Below, piece after piece: positions 32,501-40,223 of a stretch of DNA of 64,000 nt. The notes below the pieces were generated by a model. It worked only from the letters and a program-made list of their open reading frames with translations, was not told the origin of the DNA and did no database searches. Source of the DNA: Rufibacter ruber (lineage in GTDB: Bacteria; Bacteroidota; Bacteroidia; Cytophagales; Hymenobacteraceae). Position 1 is the first letter of the stretch. Every line of letters starts with the position of its first letter. Location: assembly GCF_001647275.1 (NCBI RefSeq), contig NZ_LRMM01000004.1, positions 1 through 64,000 of the forward strand, in the 5' to 3' direction. The position numbers were made by a program, and so were the translations under genes.

Positions 32501-33025
32501 TTGCAGATGGATGCACGTTTCTGGGGCATGATGGAGCTGTTAGATACAATCTTAGGAATAGGAGTTGAAAAACTGAACTGGTGGCAGATGGGGCTGCGGG
32601 CGGTGATTGTTTTCTTTGTTGGGCTCCTCTACATACGGGTGGCCAACAAACGCATTTTTGGGCGTCACAGCGCCTTTGACATTGTGCTGGGGGTGATGTT
32701 TGGCTCTATTATGAGCCGTGCCATTACCGGGAACTCCCCTTTCTTTCCCACGTTGGTGGCGGGGCTTGTGCTCATCCTGCTGCACCGGCTGCTGGCGGCG
32801 GCGGCATACCGCACCGGCTCGGGTGTCAGCAACTTCCTGAAGGGGCACACGGTCACGCTGGTGCGGAACGGGGAGCTGCAGCGGGAGGTCATGCAGGCGC
32901 ATAACATCACTGAGAATGATATTCATGAAGCCATCAGGAGCAGCGGCAAGCCAGAGGAGCTGGAGAAGGTGAAGTCTGCCTGTCTGGAACGCAGCGGAAG
33001 CATTAGTGTGGTCATGGAAGACTGA
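32501..33025 (+). CDS. DUF421/YetF-family membrane protein
   Basis: A 174-residue protein of the YetF/DUF421 type. Three N-terminal membrane helices include MGLRAVIVFFVGLLYIRVAN and FFPTLVAGLVLILLHRLLAA. The conserved segment KRIFGRHSAFDIVLGVMFGS then IMSRAIT is the family signature. The cytoplasmic part contains LKGHTVTLVRNGELQREVMQ and ends ERSGSISVVMED, matching the family's small alpha-beta domain. The role of YetF proteins is not settled. No operon partner is visible. A later in-frame Met near residue 10 is an alternative start. Confidence 0.88.
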   Translation: MQMDARFWGMMELLDTILGIGVEKLNWWQMGLRAVIVFFVGLLYIRVANKRIFGRHSAFDIVLGVMFGSIMSRAITGNSPFFPTLVAGLVLILLHRLLAAAAYRTGSGVSNFLKGHTVTLVRNGELQREVMQAHNITENDIHEAIRSSGKPEELEKVKSACLERSGSISVVMED

Positions 33026-33154
33026 CAGCGGTTAAAAGTGAGGGTAGGGGCCAGTGGTTGTCACAGCAGGAATCATCAACCCAGATGCAACCTTTTGCCC
33101 GGCCGGGGACTCTCCAGTATAAGAACCCGGCAGTACTTCCACCCCTTTTTACCC

Positions 33155-33961
33155 ATGACACCATCTTTTTTTAAAGTACCTTTTCTGATCCTGATTGCCT
33201 TTCTGGTAGTGGGCTGCGGCATAGAGGAGCCTGAACCCAGCAACACGCCCCTTGTCAGGCTGGCCAAAGTGACCACCAGCCAGGGCGCCCTGCGTGAGTT
33301 CACCTATGGCCCCAGCGGGGAGCTTACCCGCATTAAAGGAACCGGTGAGCTGGCTCTGCACAGTTTAACGGCCTCAGACAGCGAGGTGCTGTACGGCGCC
33401 AACGGGCGCATAGGGCTCATTAAGAACACCGGGGGGCAGGTAACCAAAGAGAGCGCGTACACTTACAACGGCTTAGGGCAACTCACTAAGCTAGAGGAGA
33501 AAATAAATGGGCAGGTAGAGAGCTACTACACCTTTGAGTATGACAATGCCGGCCGGTTAGCGGTACGCTACTCCTATTTCAAAGACACCAACGCCTCTTC
33601 AGAAGAGCTGGTGGCCACCCATAAACACAGCTATGTGTATAATGCCCGGGGGAATGTGAGTGACATCACCGTTTTCCAGCGAAGCGCCCCCACTGCCGGC
33701 TGGACCGCCTCTTACACCGTCAAGTACGAGAATTATGATGACAGCCCCTGTGTTCAGCACCTGGCCGGTACCCCCTTCACGCCTGGCATCGTTCTGCAGT
33801 GGAACAACCCCGGTAAAGTAACCACTACCTTCCAGGAAGATGGCCGACAGTTGGCGGCTACCTACACCTATGAGTATGATTCGCAGAAGCTCCCAGTGAA
33901 AAAAACAACCACGCCTACTACGGGAGACGCCGTGGTGACCATGTACAGCTATTCTTATTAA
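33155..33961 (+). CDS. lipoprotein with YD/RHS-like repeats
   Basis: A 268-residue lipoprotein: MTPSFFKVPFLILIAFLVVG with the lipid Cys in VVGCGIEEPEP. The rest is made of beta-hairpin units of the RHS/YD type (TTSQGALREFTYGPSGELTR, YTYNGLGQLTKLEEKINGQV, FEYDNAGRLAVRYSYF, YVYNARGNVSDITVFQ, YEYDSQKLPVKKTT). Such repeats form strand meanders, and in Bacteroidota short surface lipoproteins of this pattern are common with unknown roles. It lacks a toxin domain or RHS core motif. The start at 33155 puts the signal peptide at the N terminus. Confidence 0.82.
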   Translation: MTPSFFKVPFLILIAFLVVGCGIEEPEPSNTPLVRLAKVTTSQGALREFTYGPSGELTRIKGTGELALHSLTASDSEVLYGANGRIGLIKNTGGQVTKESAYTYNGLGQLTKLEEKINGQVESYYTFEYDNAGRLAVRYSYFKDTNASSEELVATHKHSYVYNARGNVSDITVFQRSAPTAGWTASYTVKYENYDDSPCVQHLAGTPFTPGIVLQWNNPGKVTTTFQEDGRQLAATYTYEYDSQKLPVKKTTTPTTGDAVVTMYSYSY

Positions 33962-34088
33962 TACCACAGTACTTGAGCAGCCAAAGCCCCCTTCCAGTCC
34001 CTCTGGAGGGGCTTTGGCATATAGAAGCTGCCGGTGACAAGCCGTTGCGCTGGCGCAGGGGTTGGCCTGCGCCTGATAGAATCCCTTT

Positions 34089-34126
34089 CTGTTTTCGGTG
34101 TTTTTCTGAAAACAGCCCGAAAACAG
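34089..34126. repeat. family A palindrome, one arm short
   Basis: CTGTTTTCGGTGTTTTT, CTGA, AAACAGCCCGAAAACAG. The left arm lacks the bases facing GCC. It lies 15 bp past the convergent lipoprotein stop. Confidence 0.8.
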
Positions 34127-34141
34127 CTTCTCATTTTTGCC

Positions 34142-34987
34142 CTATGGCTGCGGCCGGAAGCGTGGCGCCAGCAGCTGGTTGATCTGGGCATACGGCAGTA
34201 ACAGCTGCGTAGGGCCAAAGGCGTAGGCGTTCACCTGGTAGGCGTTGTAGTACAGCAGCAGGCCTTTTGGGGTGAGCGCCGCATTCTGCGGAAACGGCAG
34301 ATGGCCATTCTGGGTATAGAATCCCTGCTGCTCAAAAGACTCAGCGCCCAACTGCCTCACATTTCTGAACTCCTGCTCCACCAGTTTTCTGAGCTGAACA
34401 GTATCAGGGACCAGCTCGTGCAGCCGGAGGGCATGGCCGGTGCTGTCAAAGCTTTGCAGGGTGGTCACCGCATAGCCGTGCGCCCCGCCGCTGTAGCCTT
34501 CGCTCTGCAGTTGCAGGGAAACCAGGGCAGGTGTCTGGTGCACGGGCTCCATGGCCACCTTCAGGTACCAACCGGCCCGCGCGCCCGCGTCTGGAAACTC
34601 TTTCCTGAAAGCGGCCTGCTCCTGCAGGAAGACGGTGGCCACGGCTTCGGCGGCATTTTCTTGGGGTGACAAATCTGCGTCTGGGTTGTTGGTGAGCTGC
34701 AGCCGAAGCAGAAAATCCTGCACGTATTGGTTCAGGGAATCGCGCAGCGGGGTTGGGCCGCCCCGGGCTACCAGGTACTGCAGGTCAACAGTGGCGCAGG
34801 AGTCGCCCGGGCAGTTTTCTTGCCGCCTTACCACGCTTTGCGGCTGAAAGGCGAGGGCCTGGGAGGTGCCTGCCAACGGGGCAGCGTTTTCGTCTGCCCC
34901 CGTAGCGTTGGCGCCTTGCTTAGATTGGCAGGAAAACGTGAGGCCGCCCACCAGCAGGAGCAGCACCGAAAGATATTTGGTCATCAT
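34142..34987 (-). CDS. DUF3298/DUF4163-domain lipoprotein
   Basis: A 281-residue lipoprotein (LLLVGGLTFSC lipobox, Cys near residue 20). A DUF4163-like region (VDLQYLVARGGPTPLRDSLN) is followed by the DUF3298 domain (SLQLQSEGYSGGAHGYAVTT, LRLHELVPDTVQLRKLVEQE, LTPKGLLLYYNAYQVNAYAF). The YSGGAHG motif and FGPTQLLLPY end resemble the C-terminal domain of RsiV, a lysozyme-binding anti-sigma factor. Unlike RsiV, this protein has no cytoplasmic sigma-binding part and is lipid anchored. The role is unknown. Confidence 0.85.
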   Translation of the reverse strand: MMTKYLSVLLLLVGGLTFSCQSKQGANATGADENAAPLAGTSQALAFQPQSVVRRQENCPGDSCATVDLQYLVARGGPTPLRDSLNQYVQDFLLRLQLTNNPDADLSPQENAAEAVATVFLQEQAAFRKEFPDAGARAGWYLKVAMEPVHQTPALVSLQLQSEGYSGGAHGYAVTTLQSFDSTGHALRLHELVPDTVQLRKLVEQEFRNVRQLGAESFEQQGFYTQNGHLPFPQNAALTPKGLLLYYNAYQVNAYAFGPTQLLLPYAQINQLLAPRFRPQP

Positions 34988-35199
34988 ACCAGGTAAACGT
35001 TTAAAACCAGACGTTGCCTATGCAAATACCGTGTCAACTACAGTGAAAAACTGAATTTACTGCCTGGGCTGGTAAAGAAATGCGGCGAGTGGGGCTGTTC
35101 TCCCGGGTAACATAAGTGGGGAAAGGCGGGTTGTGTGCTGGTAAATAACTTATTGCCTGCAGTATAGGCAAAGCAGAATATTCTTACTACCTTAAACAG

Positions 35200-35871
35200 A
35201 TGAACAGCCAAACACTTCCGCTGTGCGGACAAAAGAAACTGATCTTCTGGCTGGTGGGGCTGCTGTTGCTGGCGGGCTGCACTCAAAAGCAAGTCTTCTA
35301 CTTTTCAGCACCTGCGGCCAGGGCCGGCAGCAAGCCGGTTTCTTCCCCTCCTGATGATTCTGTTCAGGCCCGGCAGGTTAGGCCCCCGGTAGAACCAGCT
35401 GCTGCTGCGTCTCTTTCTGCGTCTGCAAATGAACCCGTGCCTGCCGCCACGCCGCCAGTCTATGCGGTAGCGCCGCCGGGGGCACCGGTAGGTGTTTACC
35501 CCAGCGCGCAGGTGCCGGTTCTGGCGCCCCCGGGGCAACAACAGCAAGGGAGCAGGCCACGGGTGGGGCAAGCGGAGCCGGGAAAACCTAAAGCCGGAGT
35601 GGCGCGCACCGGGCTTCTCTTAGGGGTGGCGTCTTTGGTACTGGGCGTGGCCGGGCTGTCTAGCCTTACGCGGGGCGGAGGCGTTCTGCTGCCTTTTTCT
35701 CTGCTCCTTGCCTTGGGTGGAATGGTGTTCAGCAAGAAAGCCTTGTCCTGGAACCGGAAGCACCCAGATGACTTAGCCAATGCCAACGGTGCCAAAACGG
35801 GGCTGGTTTTTAGCATATTCGCCCTTGGCCTCCTGCTTTTTTTCGGTGCCCTGGTTCTGGTGCTTTTTTAA
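35200..35871 (+). CDS. membrane lipoprotein with Pro-rich linker and DUF4190-like end
   Basis: A 223-residue protein. LIFWLVGLLLLAGC is a lipobox-like signal, with Cys near residue 27. A long low-complexity Pro/Ala/Val region follows (about 45-135). The C-terminal part has two to three membrane helices (TGLLLGVASLVLGVAGLSSL, LPFSLLLALGGMVFSKKALS, GLVFSIFALGLLLFFGALVL) separated by a short loop. This resembles the DUF4190 pair of helices found in Bacteroidota membrane proteins. A lipidated N terminus and C-terminal helices would imply two membrane contacts. Function unknown. Confidence 0.7.
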   Translation: MNSQTLPLCGQKKLIFWLVGLLLLAGCTQKQVFYFSAPAARAGSKPVSSPPDDSVQARQVRPPVEPAAAASLSASANEPVPAATPPVYAVAPPGAPVGVYPSAQVPVLAPPGQQQQGSRPRVGQAEPGKPKAGVARTGLLLGVASLVLGVAGLSSLTRGGGVLLPFSLLLALGGMVFSKKALSWNRKHPDDLANANGAKTGLVFSIFALGLLLFFGALVLVLF

Positions 35872-35894
35872 CGCCCGCAGATGGAACTGCCGTT

Positions 35895-35940
35895 TTCTGT
35901 TTTTGGTCTGTTTTTCTGAAAACAGGCCAAAAACAGAACG
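35895..35940. repeat. family A palindrome
   Basis: TTCTGTTTTTGGTCTGTTTT, TCTG, AAAACAGGCCAAAAACAGAA. One G-T pair in the spacer. It follows the stop codon of the preceding gene by 24 bp. Confidence 0.88.
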
Positions 35941-36088
35941 GCCAGCTTGTGTGCCCAAATGTGACGCCTATGGCTCGCTCCTGCGGGTGCTATGCTTGGC
36001 CTCAGGCTTTCTGATGCAGGTTAGCCGGAAGCAGAAAGGTGGTTGACCTGCCTTGGTGCTGGAGACTACTTCATGACGCTCCGGCTTT

Positions 36089-36171
36089 TGTCATTGTGAA
36101 AGGATCTTGCGGGCGAACTAGATATGCTCATACGCTACTGCCGCTGGCCACCAAGATCCTTAAGGAGGACA
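36089..36171. repeat. family C hairpin element, copy 1
   Basis: Ends TGTCATTGTGAAAGGATCTT and AAGATCCTTAAGGAGGACA are roughly complementary around a 40-50 nt centre with GGGCGAACTAGA. The right arm forms the 3' end of the reading frame at 36128. Confidence 0.78.
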
Positions 36172-36394
36172 GGGAGGTGAGGGTGTTTTCGTGCTCCTGG
36201 TCTAGTTGATACATATCTAAGAACTCCGTCTCATCTTTCTCCAGTTGGGTCAAGCCTTGCTTCGGGTTTAATGCCGTGGCAGAAGTGGCGGCTTTTTTGG
36301 TGTTAGACTGGCAGGCCAACAGGAGACTCCCCAGGAGCGGCAGGAAAAGAGAGGAATAGTGGGTGTACGGGCAGCCGGCCCGCTGATGTGTCAT
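36128..36394 (-). CDS. short chimeric lipoprotein-like ORF with antitoxin-like tail
   Basis: An 88-residue reading frame. LFLPLLGSLLLAC near residue 28 looks like a lipobox. The second half (KQGLTQLEKDETEFLDMYQL, DQEHENTLTSL) closely resembles the C terminus of the antitoxin pseudogene at 38358 (KQDLAQLE..., AEFLNINQLDQDLENTLASL). In that copy a TGA follows ASLFS. Here the equivalent TCCTGA is TCCTTA, so the frame runs into the hairpin element and gains SLRILVASGSSV-like residues. It is probably a decayed, rearranged antitoxin fragment rather than a working lipoprotein. The 3' end of the phosphodiesterase gene lies 11 bp away. Confidence 0.4.
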   Translation of the reverse strand: MTHQRAGCPYTHYSSLFLPLLGSLLLACQSNTKKAATSATALNPKQGLTQLEKDETEFLDMYQLDQEHENTLTSLSSLRILVASGSSV

Positions 36395-36404
36395 TTGTAA
36401 GGGG

Positions 36405-37688
36405 TTATGGTAACGGTTCAGCAGAGAGTATCTGCTGGGCTATCTTACGGTTCCCGTCTAGCTTAAAGTTGTACGGCAGGCCCAAAATCTGGGCAACAAT
36501 GGGAAAGACGTGCACATTCTCAAACACAGGCAGGGTCAGGCCCTGTTTTACGTCGGGTCCCCAGGCAATAAAGGCGGCGTTTAGATCCTGCGTCTGCGAG
36601 GGGTCATAGCCGTGGTGGCCGGGGCTTGGTGCGGAGGCGGCACTGTGAAAGATCTTCGGCCATTGGGCCAACAGAATAATATCGCCAATGCGGCGCAGGG
36701 AATCATCTTGGGGGCGGTAATGCAGGTGCTTGGGCATGTTCTGTTTCAGGTACACTTTATACCCTGGAGTACTGCCCTTGCGGAGGCGCTTGTACGTTTG
36801 CTTGAGTGCTGCGCGGTTCTGCTGTTTGGCGTACAGCTCTATCATGATGTCGTTGCCTGACACTACAAACTGGGCGGTATCAATAGGCGGGGCACGTAAA
36901 ACCTGCTCCTGGTCAACGGTGGCCATGCCGTGGTCAGCGGTAAACACAAAATTGACGGGTAAGCCGGTAGCCGCCACGGCTTGGGTGAGTTTGCCAATGC
37001 TGGCGTCAATGAACTGCACGGCGGCTTCGGTTTCTGGGGAGTCTGGGCCGTAGGTGTGCCCGGCATGGTCCACTTCAGGAAAGTAGAACGTGATCAGGTG
37101 CGGCCTGCGCTCTGCTGGCAGCTGCAGCCACTCCACCACGGTGTTAATGCGCTGGTCAATGGCAATCTTCTCTGAATACCGGTAATGGTAGGTAGGCAAG
37201 AAGCTCTGGATGGGTGCCTCTGAACCGGGCCAGTAAAAGCTGGCCGACAGCATCTGCTGCCGCTCGGCCAGGACCCAGAGCGGGGTGCCGCCGTACCATT
37301 TGGGGTCTTGCACCTCTTGGGGTTTGCTGTTGGCGTAAAAAGCCTTAAAGTTGGGGTCGTAGAACTTGTTGTTGATCAGGCCGTGGTGGGCCGGGTACAG
37401 CCCCGTCACCAGACTATAGTGGTTAGGGAACGTCTTTGACGGAAACGCTGGTTGCAGCCCCTTCGCCTGTACGCCCTGCTGGGCCAGTTGGCGTAGGTTC
37501 TGGCAGTTGTATTTGCGTACGTAGTCATGCCTGAACCCATCTGCCGAAATCAGGATCACATACGGTTTCTGCTGCTGCGCCGGGCTGTTTACTCTGTTGG
37601 GCACCACCTGCTGCGTGGTATCTGGTTGCGCCTGTACCCAGCTAAGGCAGGAAAACAGGAGACAAATAAGAAGGGGAAGCTGCTTCAT
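36405..37688 (-). CDS. ENPP-like secreted phosphodiesterase
   Basis: A 427-residue protein of the alkaline phosphatase superfamily, type I nucleotide pyrophosphatase/phosphodiesterase. The signal peptide is MKQLPLLICLLFSCLSWVQA. YVILISADGFRHDYVRKY gives the first metal Asp. FPSKTFPNHYSLVTGLYPAH near residue 85 has the nucleophile Thr in KTFPNH. FYFPEVDHAGHTYGP gives a metal Asp and His, and FTADHGMATV the remaining Asp-His. PGHHGYDPS near the end gives the last His. All zinc-ligand positions seem present. It is secreted, so it may recycle nucleotides or phosphodiesters outside the cytoplasm. The start is set at the Met before the signal peptide. Confidence 0.93.
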   Translation of the reverse strand: MKQLPLLICLLFSCLSWVQAQPDTTQQVVPNRVNSPAQQQKPYVILISADGFRHDYVRKYNCQNLRQLAQQGVQAKGLQPAFPSKTFPNHYSLVTGLYPAHHGLINNKFYDPNFKAFYANSKPQEVQDPKWYGGTPLWVLAERQQMLSASFYWPGSEAPIQSFLPTYHYRYSEKIAIDQRINTVVEWLQLPAERRPHLITFYFPEVDHAGHTYGPDSPETEAAVQFIDASIGKLTQAVAATGLPVNFVFTADHGMATVDQEQVLRAPPIDTAQFVVSGNDIMIELYAKQQNRAALKQTYKRLRKGSTPGYKVYLKQNMPKHLHYRPQDDSLRRIGDIILLAQWPKIFHSAASAPSPGHHGYDPSQTQDLNAAFIAWGPDVKQGLTLPVFENVHVFPIVAQILGLPYNFKLDGNRKIAQQILSAEPLP

Positions 37689-37773
37689 GCTACAAACATA
37701 CTGCTTCCGCCTACAGGCATTGGGTTGTTGCCGCACATTTCATGAAAGCTTAACCTTGGGTTGGGGTGGTTTT

Positions 37774-37813
37774 CTGTTTTTAGCCTGTTTTTGGGAAAAC
37801 AGGCTAAAAACGG
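37774..37813. repeat. family A palindrome
   Basis: CTGTTTTTAGCCTGTTTT, TGGG, AAAACAGGCTAAAAACGG. The spacer TAGC/GCTA differs on both sides from other copies. Confidence 0.9.
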
Positions 37814-37880
37814 GAATAGAGATTTCTGTTTCTTGGTGCAGATTGCTTTAAAGAAGGTAAGGCCTTCACCCCTCCCGCTT

Positions 37881-37969
37881 TGTCAACCTGGAAGGATCTT
37901 GTGGGCGAACTAGAAAGGCTTTGTTTATACGTTACTACCGCTGGCCACCAAGATCCTTTCAGGAGGACA
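37881..37969. repeat. family C hairpin element, copy 2
   Basis: TGTCAACCTGGAAGGATCTT ... AAGATCCTTTCAGGAGGACA, ends complementary over about 20 bp. The centre GTGGGCGAACTAGAAAGGC is shared with the other copies. GGGAGGTGAGG follows, as after copy 1. Confidence 0.85.
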
Positions 37970-37984
37970 GGGAGGTGAGGTTCC

Positions 37985-38024
37985 CGTTTTTGGGCTCGTT
38001 TCTGGAAATGGGGCTGAAATCAGG
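37985..38024. repeat. family A palindrome, decayed
   Basis: CGTTTTTGGGCTCGTTTC, TG, GAAATGGGGCTGAAATCAGG. Weakly recognisable. Confidence 0.4.
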
Positions 38025-38102
38025 AAGTATGTCTTTACCTCCAATTCTCTTCATTACTTCACAAACCCAAACACCTCTATCTCTTCTTTTTGCTGATTCC
38101 TG

Positions 38103-38229
38103 CCCTTGTTGGTGTTCTCTCCAACAAGATGGGGGTGGTTGCCTTCGCATTTCACCGCCACTCCTAAAATTGTATGAAAGTTTTAGTTGGTACCGCAGTA
38201 TGGCTTGTTGGTGAGAACACCAACAAGGG
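38103..38229. repeat. family D inverted pair (REP-like)
   Basis: CCCTTGTTGGTGTTCTCT plus CCAACAAG (38103-38128) and its inverted copy (38204-38229) match at 25 of 26 positions, 75 bp apart. Each unit is itself a hairpin (CTTGTTGG/CCAACAAG). Confidence 0.85.
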
Positions 38230-38278
38230 GAAAAAAGCTTCTGCGCGAATTTTCTCAAAGTTGAACGCCACCCACTTT

Positions 38279-38370
38279 TGTCATCTTGAAAAGATCTTGT
38301 GGTCGAACTAAAAATGCCTTGGCTCCTGTGCTATTACCGTTTGCCCACATGTTCCTTTCAGGAGAATAGG
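38279..38370. repeat. family C hairpin element, copy 3
   Basis: TGTCATCTTGAAAAGATCTT ... CATGTTCCTTTCAGGAGAA. The left end is well kept, the right arm has changes. The right arm holds the stop codon of the antitoxin pseudogene. Confidence 0.78.
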
Positions 38371-38591
38371 GAGGCGAGGGTGTTTTCAAGGTCCTGATCT
38401 AGTTGGTTAATATTTAGAAATTCTGCTTAACCGGTTTCTAGTTGAGCCAAATCTTGCTTTAGCTTCTTCTGGGCATCTGTGAAGGCATCACTCTCCTCAA
38501 TAATTTCTAATTCCTCTTTGGTGAACTTGCGTAGAAACTACATCAAATGCTGGTACACTTTCTCGTTCACCCCAAGTTTTATGGTTTGCAT
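38358..38591 (-). pseudogene. type II antitoxin gene with two internal stops
   Basis: The frame reads MQTIKLGVNEKVYQHLM, stop, FLRKFTKEELEIIEESDAFT then DAQKKLKQDLAQLETG, stop, AEFLNINQLDQDLENTLASL and FS before TGA, 78 codons in all. The overall pattern (KVYxHLMxFLxKF, EELEII, a Lys/Gln helix, then xFLxIxxLDxxLEnT) is that of small antitoxins paired with RelE/ParE toxins in Bacteroidota. Two in-frame TAA/TAG codons show it is inactive. No toxin gene is visible on either side. The final codons lie inside the family C hairpin. Confidence 0.75.
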
Positions 38592-38637
38592 AGCAGTTCT
38601 GTTTAAGCGTTAGGAGTAGATATAGTTATGATACTAT

Positions 38638-38680
38638 TTTGTTTTTGGCCTGTTTTTCTGAAAGCAGGCCGAAAACGGAA
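38638..38680. repeat. family A palindrome
   Basis: TTTTGTTTTTGGCCTGTTTT, TCTG, AAAGCAGGCCGAAAACGGAA. It lies at the left edge of the AT-rich islet, 2 bp from the DUF2199 stop codon. Confidence 0.83.
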
Positions 38681-38681
38681 C

Positions 38682-39191
38682 TTAGCTAGAAATGCGAATC
38701 ATTTCTTCAATACACTTTTCTGCTTCTTCTTTGCTGATGCCGTGGTAGAAGTCTTGTACCAGCGGGTGGTCAAAATCTTCATGCGGGAAAACTGCTGGTC
38801 TTTTGTTGTCTGCTTGGGTAACCACTGTTGATGGAACCTGCATCACGTCTTCTTCATAGCCCATTAAATGATTACAGACATACCCGAAGTAAGACGCCTC
38901 ATGCTCCTCATTGTGGTAATTCTTCTGATAATCAAGGAAGGTCTTTTCACTCACTGACACCCAAAGTCCATAATCTAAATCCTCACAGTGGTCATTCACG
39001 GGAATGGTCATGACTACTCTAATGAACCGATCTGTCTGGTCCTCATAAGTAATTGTGCAGAAGTCTCCTTCCAGCCAGCCTATGGTTTCTTTCTTTTCTT
39101 CAGTGAGGTTGTTGTAGTGCCACGGCGAAGAATAAGCTAAGGCTGGCCAGTTGTCATGTTCTTGGCCGCAGGTGGAACAGGTGTAGGGCAT
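38682..39191 (-). CDS. DUF2199-domain protein
   Basis: A 169-residue soluble protein starting MPYTCSTCGQEHDNWPALAY. CxxCG and the following H suggest a small zinc-binding knuckle, as in DUF2199 proteins. EEKKETIGWLEGDFCTITYE, RFIRVVMTIPVNDHCEDLDY and GLWVSVSEKTFLDY fit the family core. Its start lies 16 bp after the PIN-domain gene stop, in the same direction, so it may be the last gene of the AT-rich operon. Function is unknown. GC is intermediate between the islet and the flanking genes. Confidence 0.82.
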   Translation of the reverse strand: MPYTCSTCGQEHDNWPALAYSSPWHYNNLTEEKKETIGWLEGDFCTITYEDQTDRFIRVVMTIPVNDHCEDLDYGLWVSVSEKTFLDYQKNYHNEEHEASYFGYVCNHLMGYEEDVMQVPSTVVTQADNKRPAVFPHEDFDHPLVQDFYHGISKEEAEKCIEEMIRISS

Positions 39192-39207
39192 CGATAGAGC
39201 CGATAAA

Positions 39208-39807
39208 CTATTTATTAATTTGAAATTCTAAGAGGCTTTTATTACAAGTAAGTATAGGAATATCTGGGAAAGCAAAGTCGCCATCATGAGTAACTATTGC
39301 ATATTGATTGATAATACAAAAGTTATAATAAATGGTATCATTAAAATCAGAATCAGGAGTTATGTTCATTAGAGTTTGCATAGAGTCAATCTGCTCTAGC
39401 CCACTATCATTAAACTCTATGTAGGAAGCATATGCAGCTAAGTCATCTTTAAAGCTTTCCAGTGAATTTTGATAGTCTTGAGTAGTTCGGTAATCTTTTT
39501 TAAAATCTAGTTTGTTAATCCCCTTTTCGTCAAGTTTCCTACTCTCCAAAAGTTCGTTTTTATAAACTGCGAATCTTATTCTTAGATACCTATTGAGAAT
39601 CTCAGAAAGTAGCAATGTATTAACTACTGCCACCTTCTTGTCTGTAGTCTTCTCAATTAGTATCCTCCAAAAGTTGAGATATGCTTCTTCGTAATACTTT
39701 GGTTGGAGTGGAGGGTTTAATATCCATAGCCACACATTAGCATCAAAAAAATAAAGCCGGTTGCCCGGCTTAGATTTTCTTATGTCAAAAATTTTAAATT
39801 TACTCAT
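39208..39807 (-). CDS. PIN-domain protein, putative nuclease
   Basis: A 199-residue protein with PIN-like acidic residues: LYFFDANVWLWIL near residue 20 (first Asp), TLLLSEILNRYL near 65 (Glu), PDSDFNDTIYYNFC near 155 (Asp) and AIVTHDGDFAFP near 175 (Asp). These match the usual four-carboxylate Mg2+ site of RNases such as VapC, though the protein is longer than VapC toxins. The start ATG overlaps the DUF4325 gene by 8 bp, so the two are probably translationally coupled. It is AT-rich (for example only 22 of 60 bases are G or C at 39241-39300). Nuclease activity is an inference. Confidence 0.8.
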   Translation of the reverse strand: MSKFKIFDIRKSKPGNRLYFFDANVWLWILNPPLQPKYYEEAYLNFWRILIEKTTDKKVAVVNTLLLSEILNRYLRIRFAVYKNELLESRKLDEKGINKLDFKKDYRTTQDYQNSLESFKDDLAAYASYIEFNDSGLEQIDSMQTLMNITPDSDFNDTIYYNFCIINQYAIVTHDGDFAFPDIPILTCNKSLLEFQINK

Positions 39808-40147
39808 GTATCCCTAACTCTTGATTTCGAGCATTTTCTCTGATTTCTCTTGCTTTTGGGTCTAAAGCAAGTTTATAAATTTCATTTACTTTATTCAGAA
39901 TAGCTCTATTATCAATACCATTTAATTCGATAGCGGATTTTGCCTCTTCTGGTTGAGGAGTAGATAATAAAAATCTACCAAGTGCAGCATTCAAGAAAGC
40001 AGATGTAACGTGACGCAATCCTTCAAATGAAAGCACAATCTTCTCATGTGGCTTATAAGACTCTTGAAGCTTTTCATAAACTTTCAAGCCGTCTACATCC
40101 AGTACAGCAATTTGTTTGCCTATAATTTGAGCAATGCTTAACTGCAT
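39800..40147 (-). CDS. DUF4325 STAS-like domain protein
   Basis: A 115-residue protein. KIVLSFEGLRHVTSAFLNAA then LGRFLL near residue 36 matches the core of DUF4325, a STAS-like fold related to anti-sigma factor antagonists. Preceding strands include IGKQIAVLDVDGLKVYEKLQ, and a charged helical tail ends AREIRENARNQELGIHE. There is no clear Ser at the place phosphorylated in SpoIIAA, though VTSAFLN offers Thr and Ser. The GHKL ATPase gene is 76 bp upstream and the PIN gene overlaps its end. In known partner-switching systems a kinase of the GHKL type acts on a STAS protein. That this occurs here is inferred. Confidence 0.82.
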   Translation of the reverse strand: MQLSIAQIIGKQIAVLDVDGLKVYEKLQESYKPHEKIVLSFEGLRHVTSAFLNAALGRFLLSTPQPEEAKSAIELNGIDNRAILNKVNEIYKLALDPKAREIRENARNQELGIHE

Positions 40148-40223
40148 AACTTTCTTAATAAATGGTGGTTGGGGGTTATGAGAAGGTTTGCAAACCTAAT
40201 CAAAATTGATATACGAAGCAATA

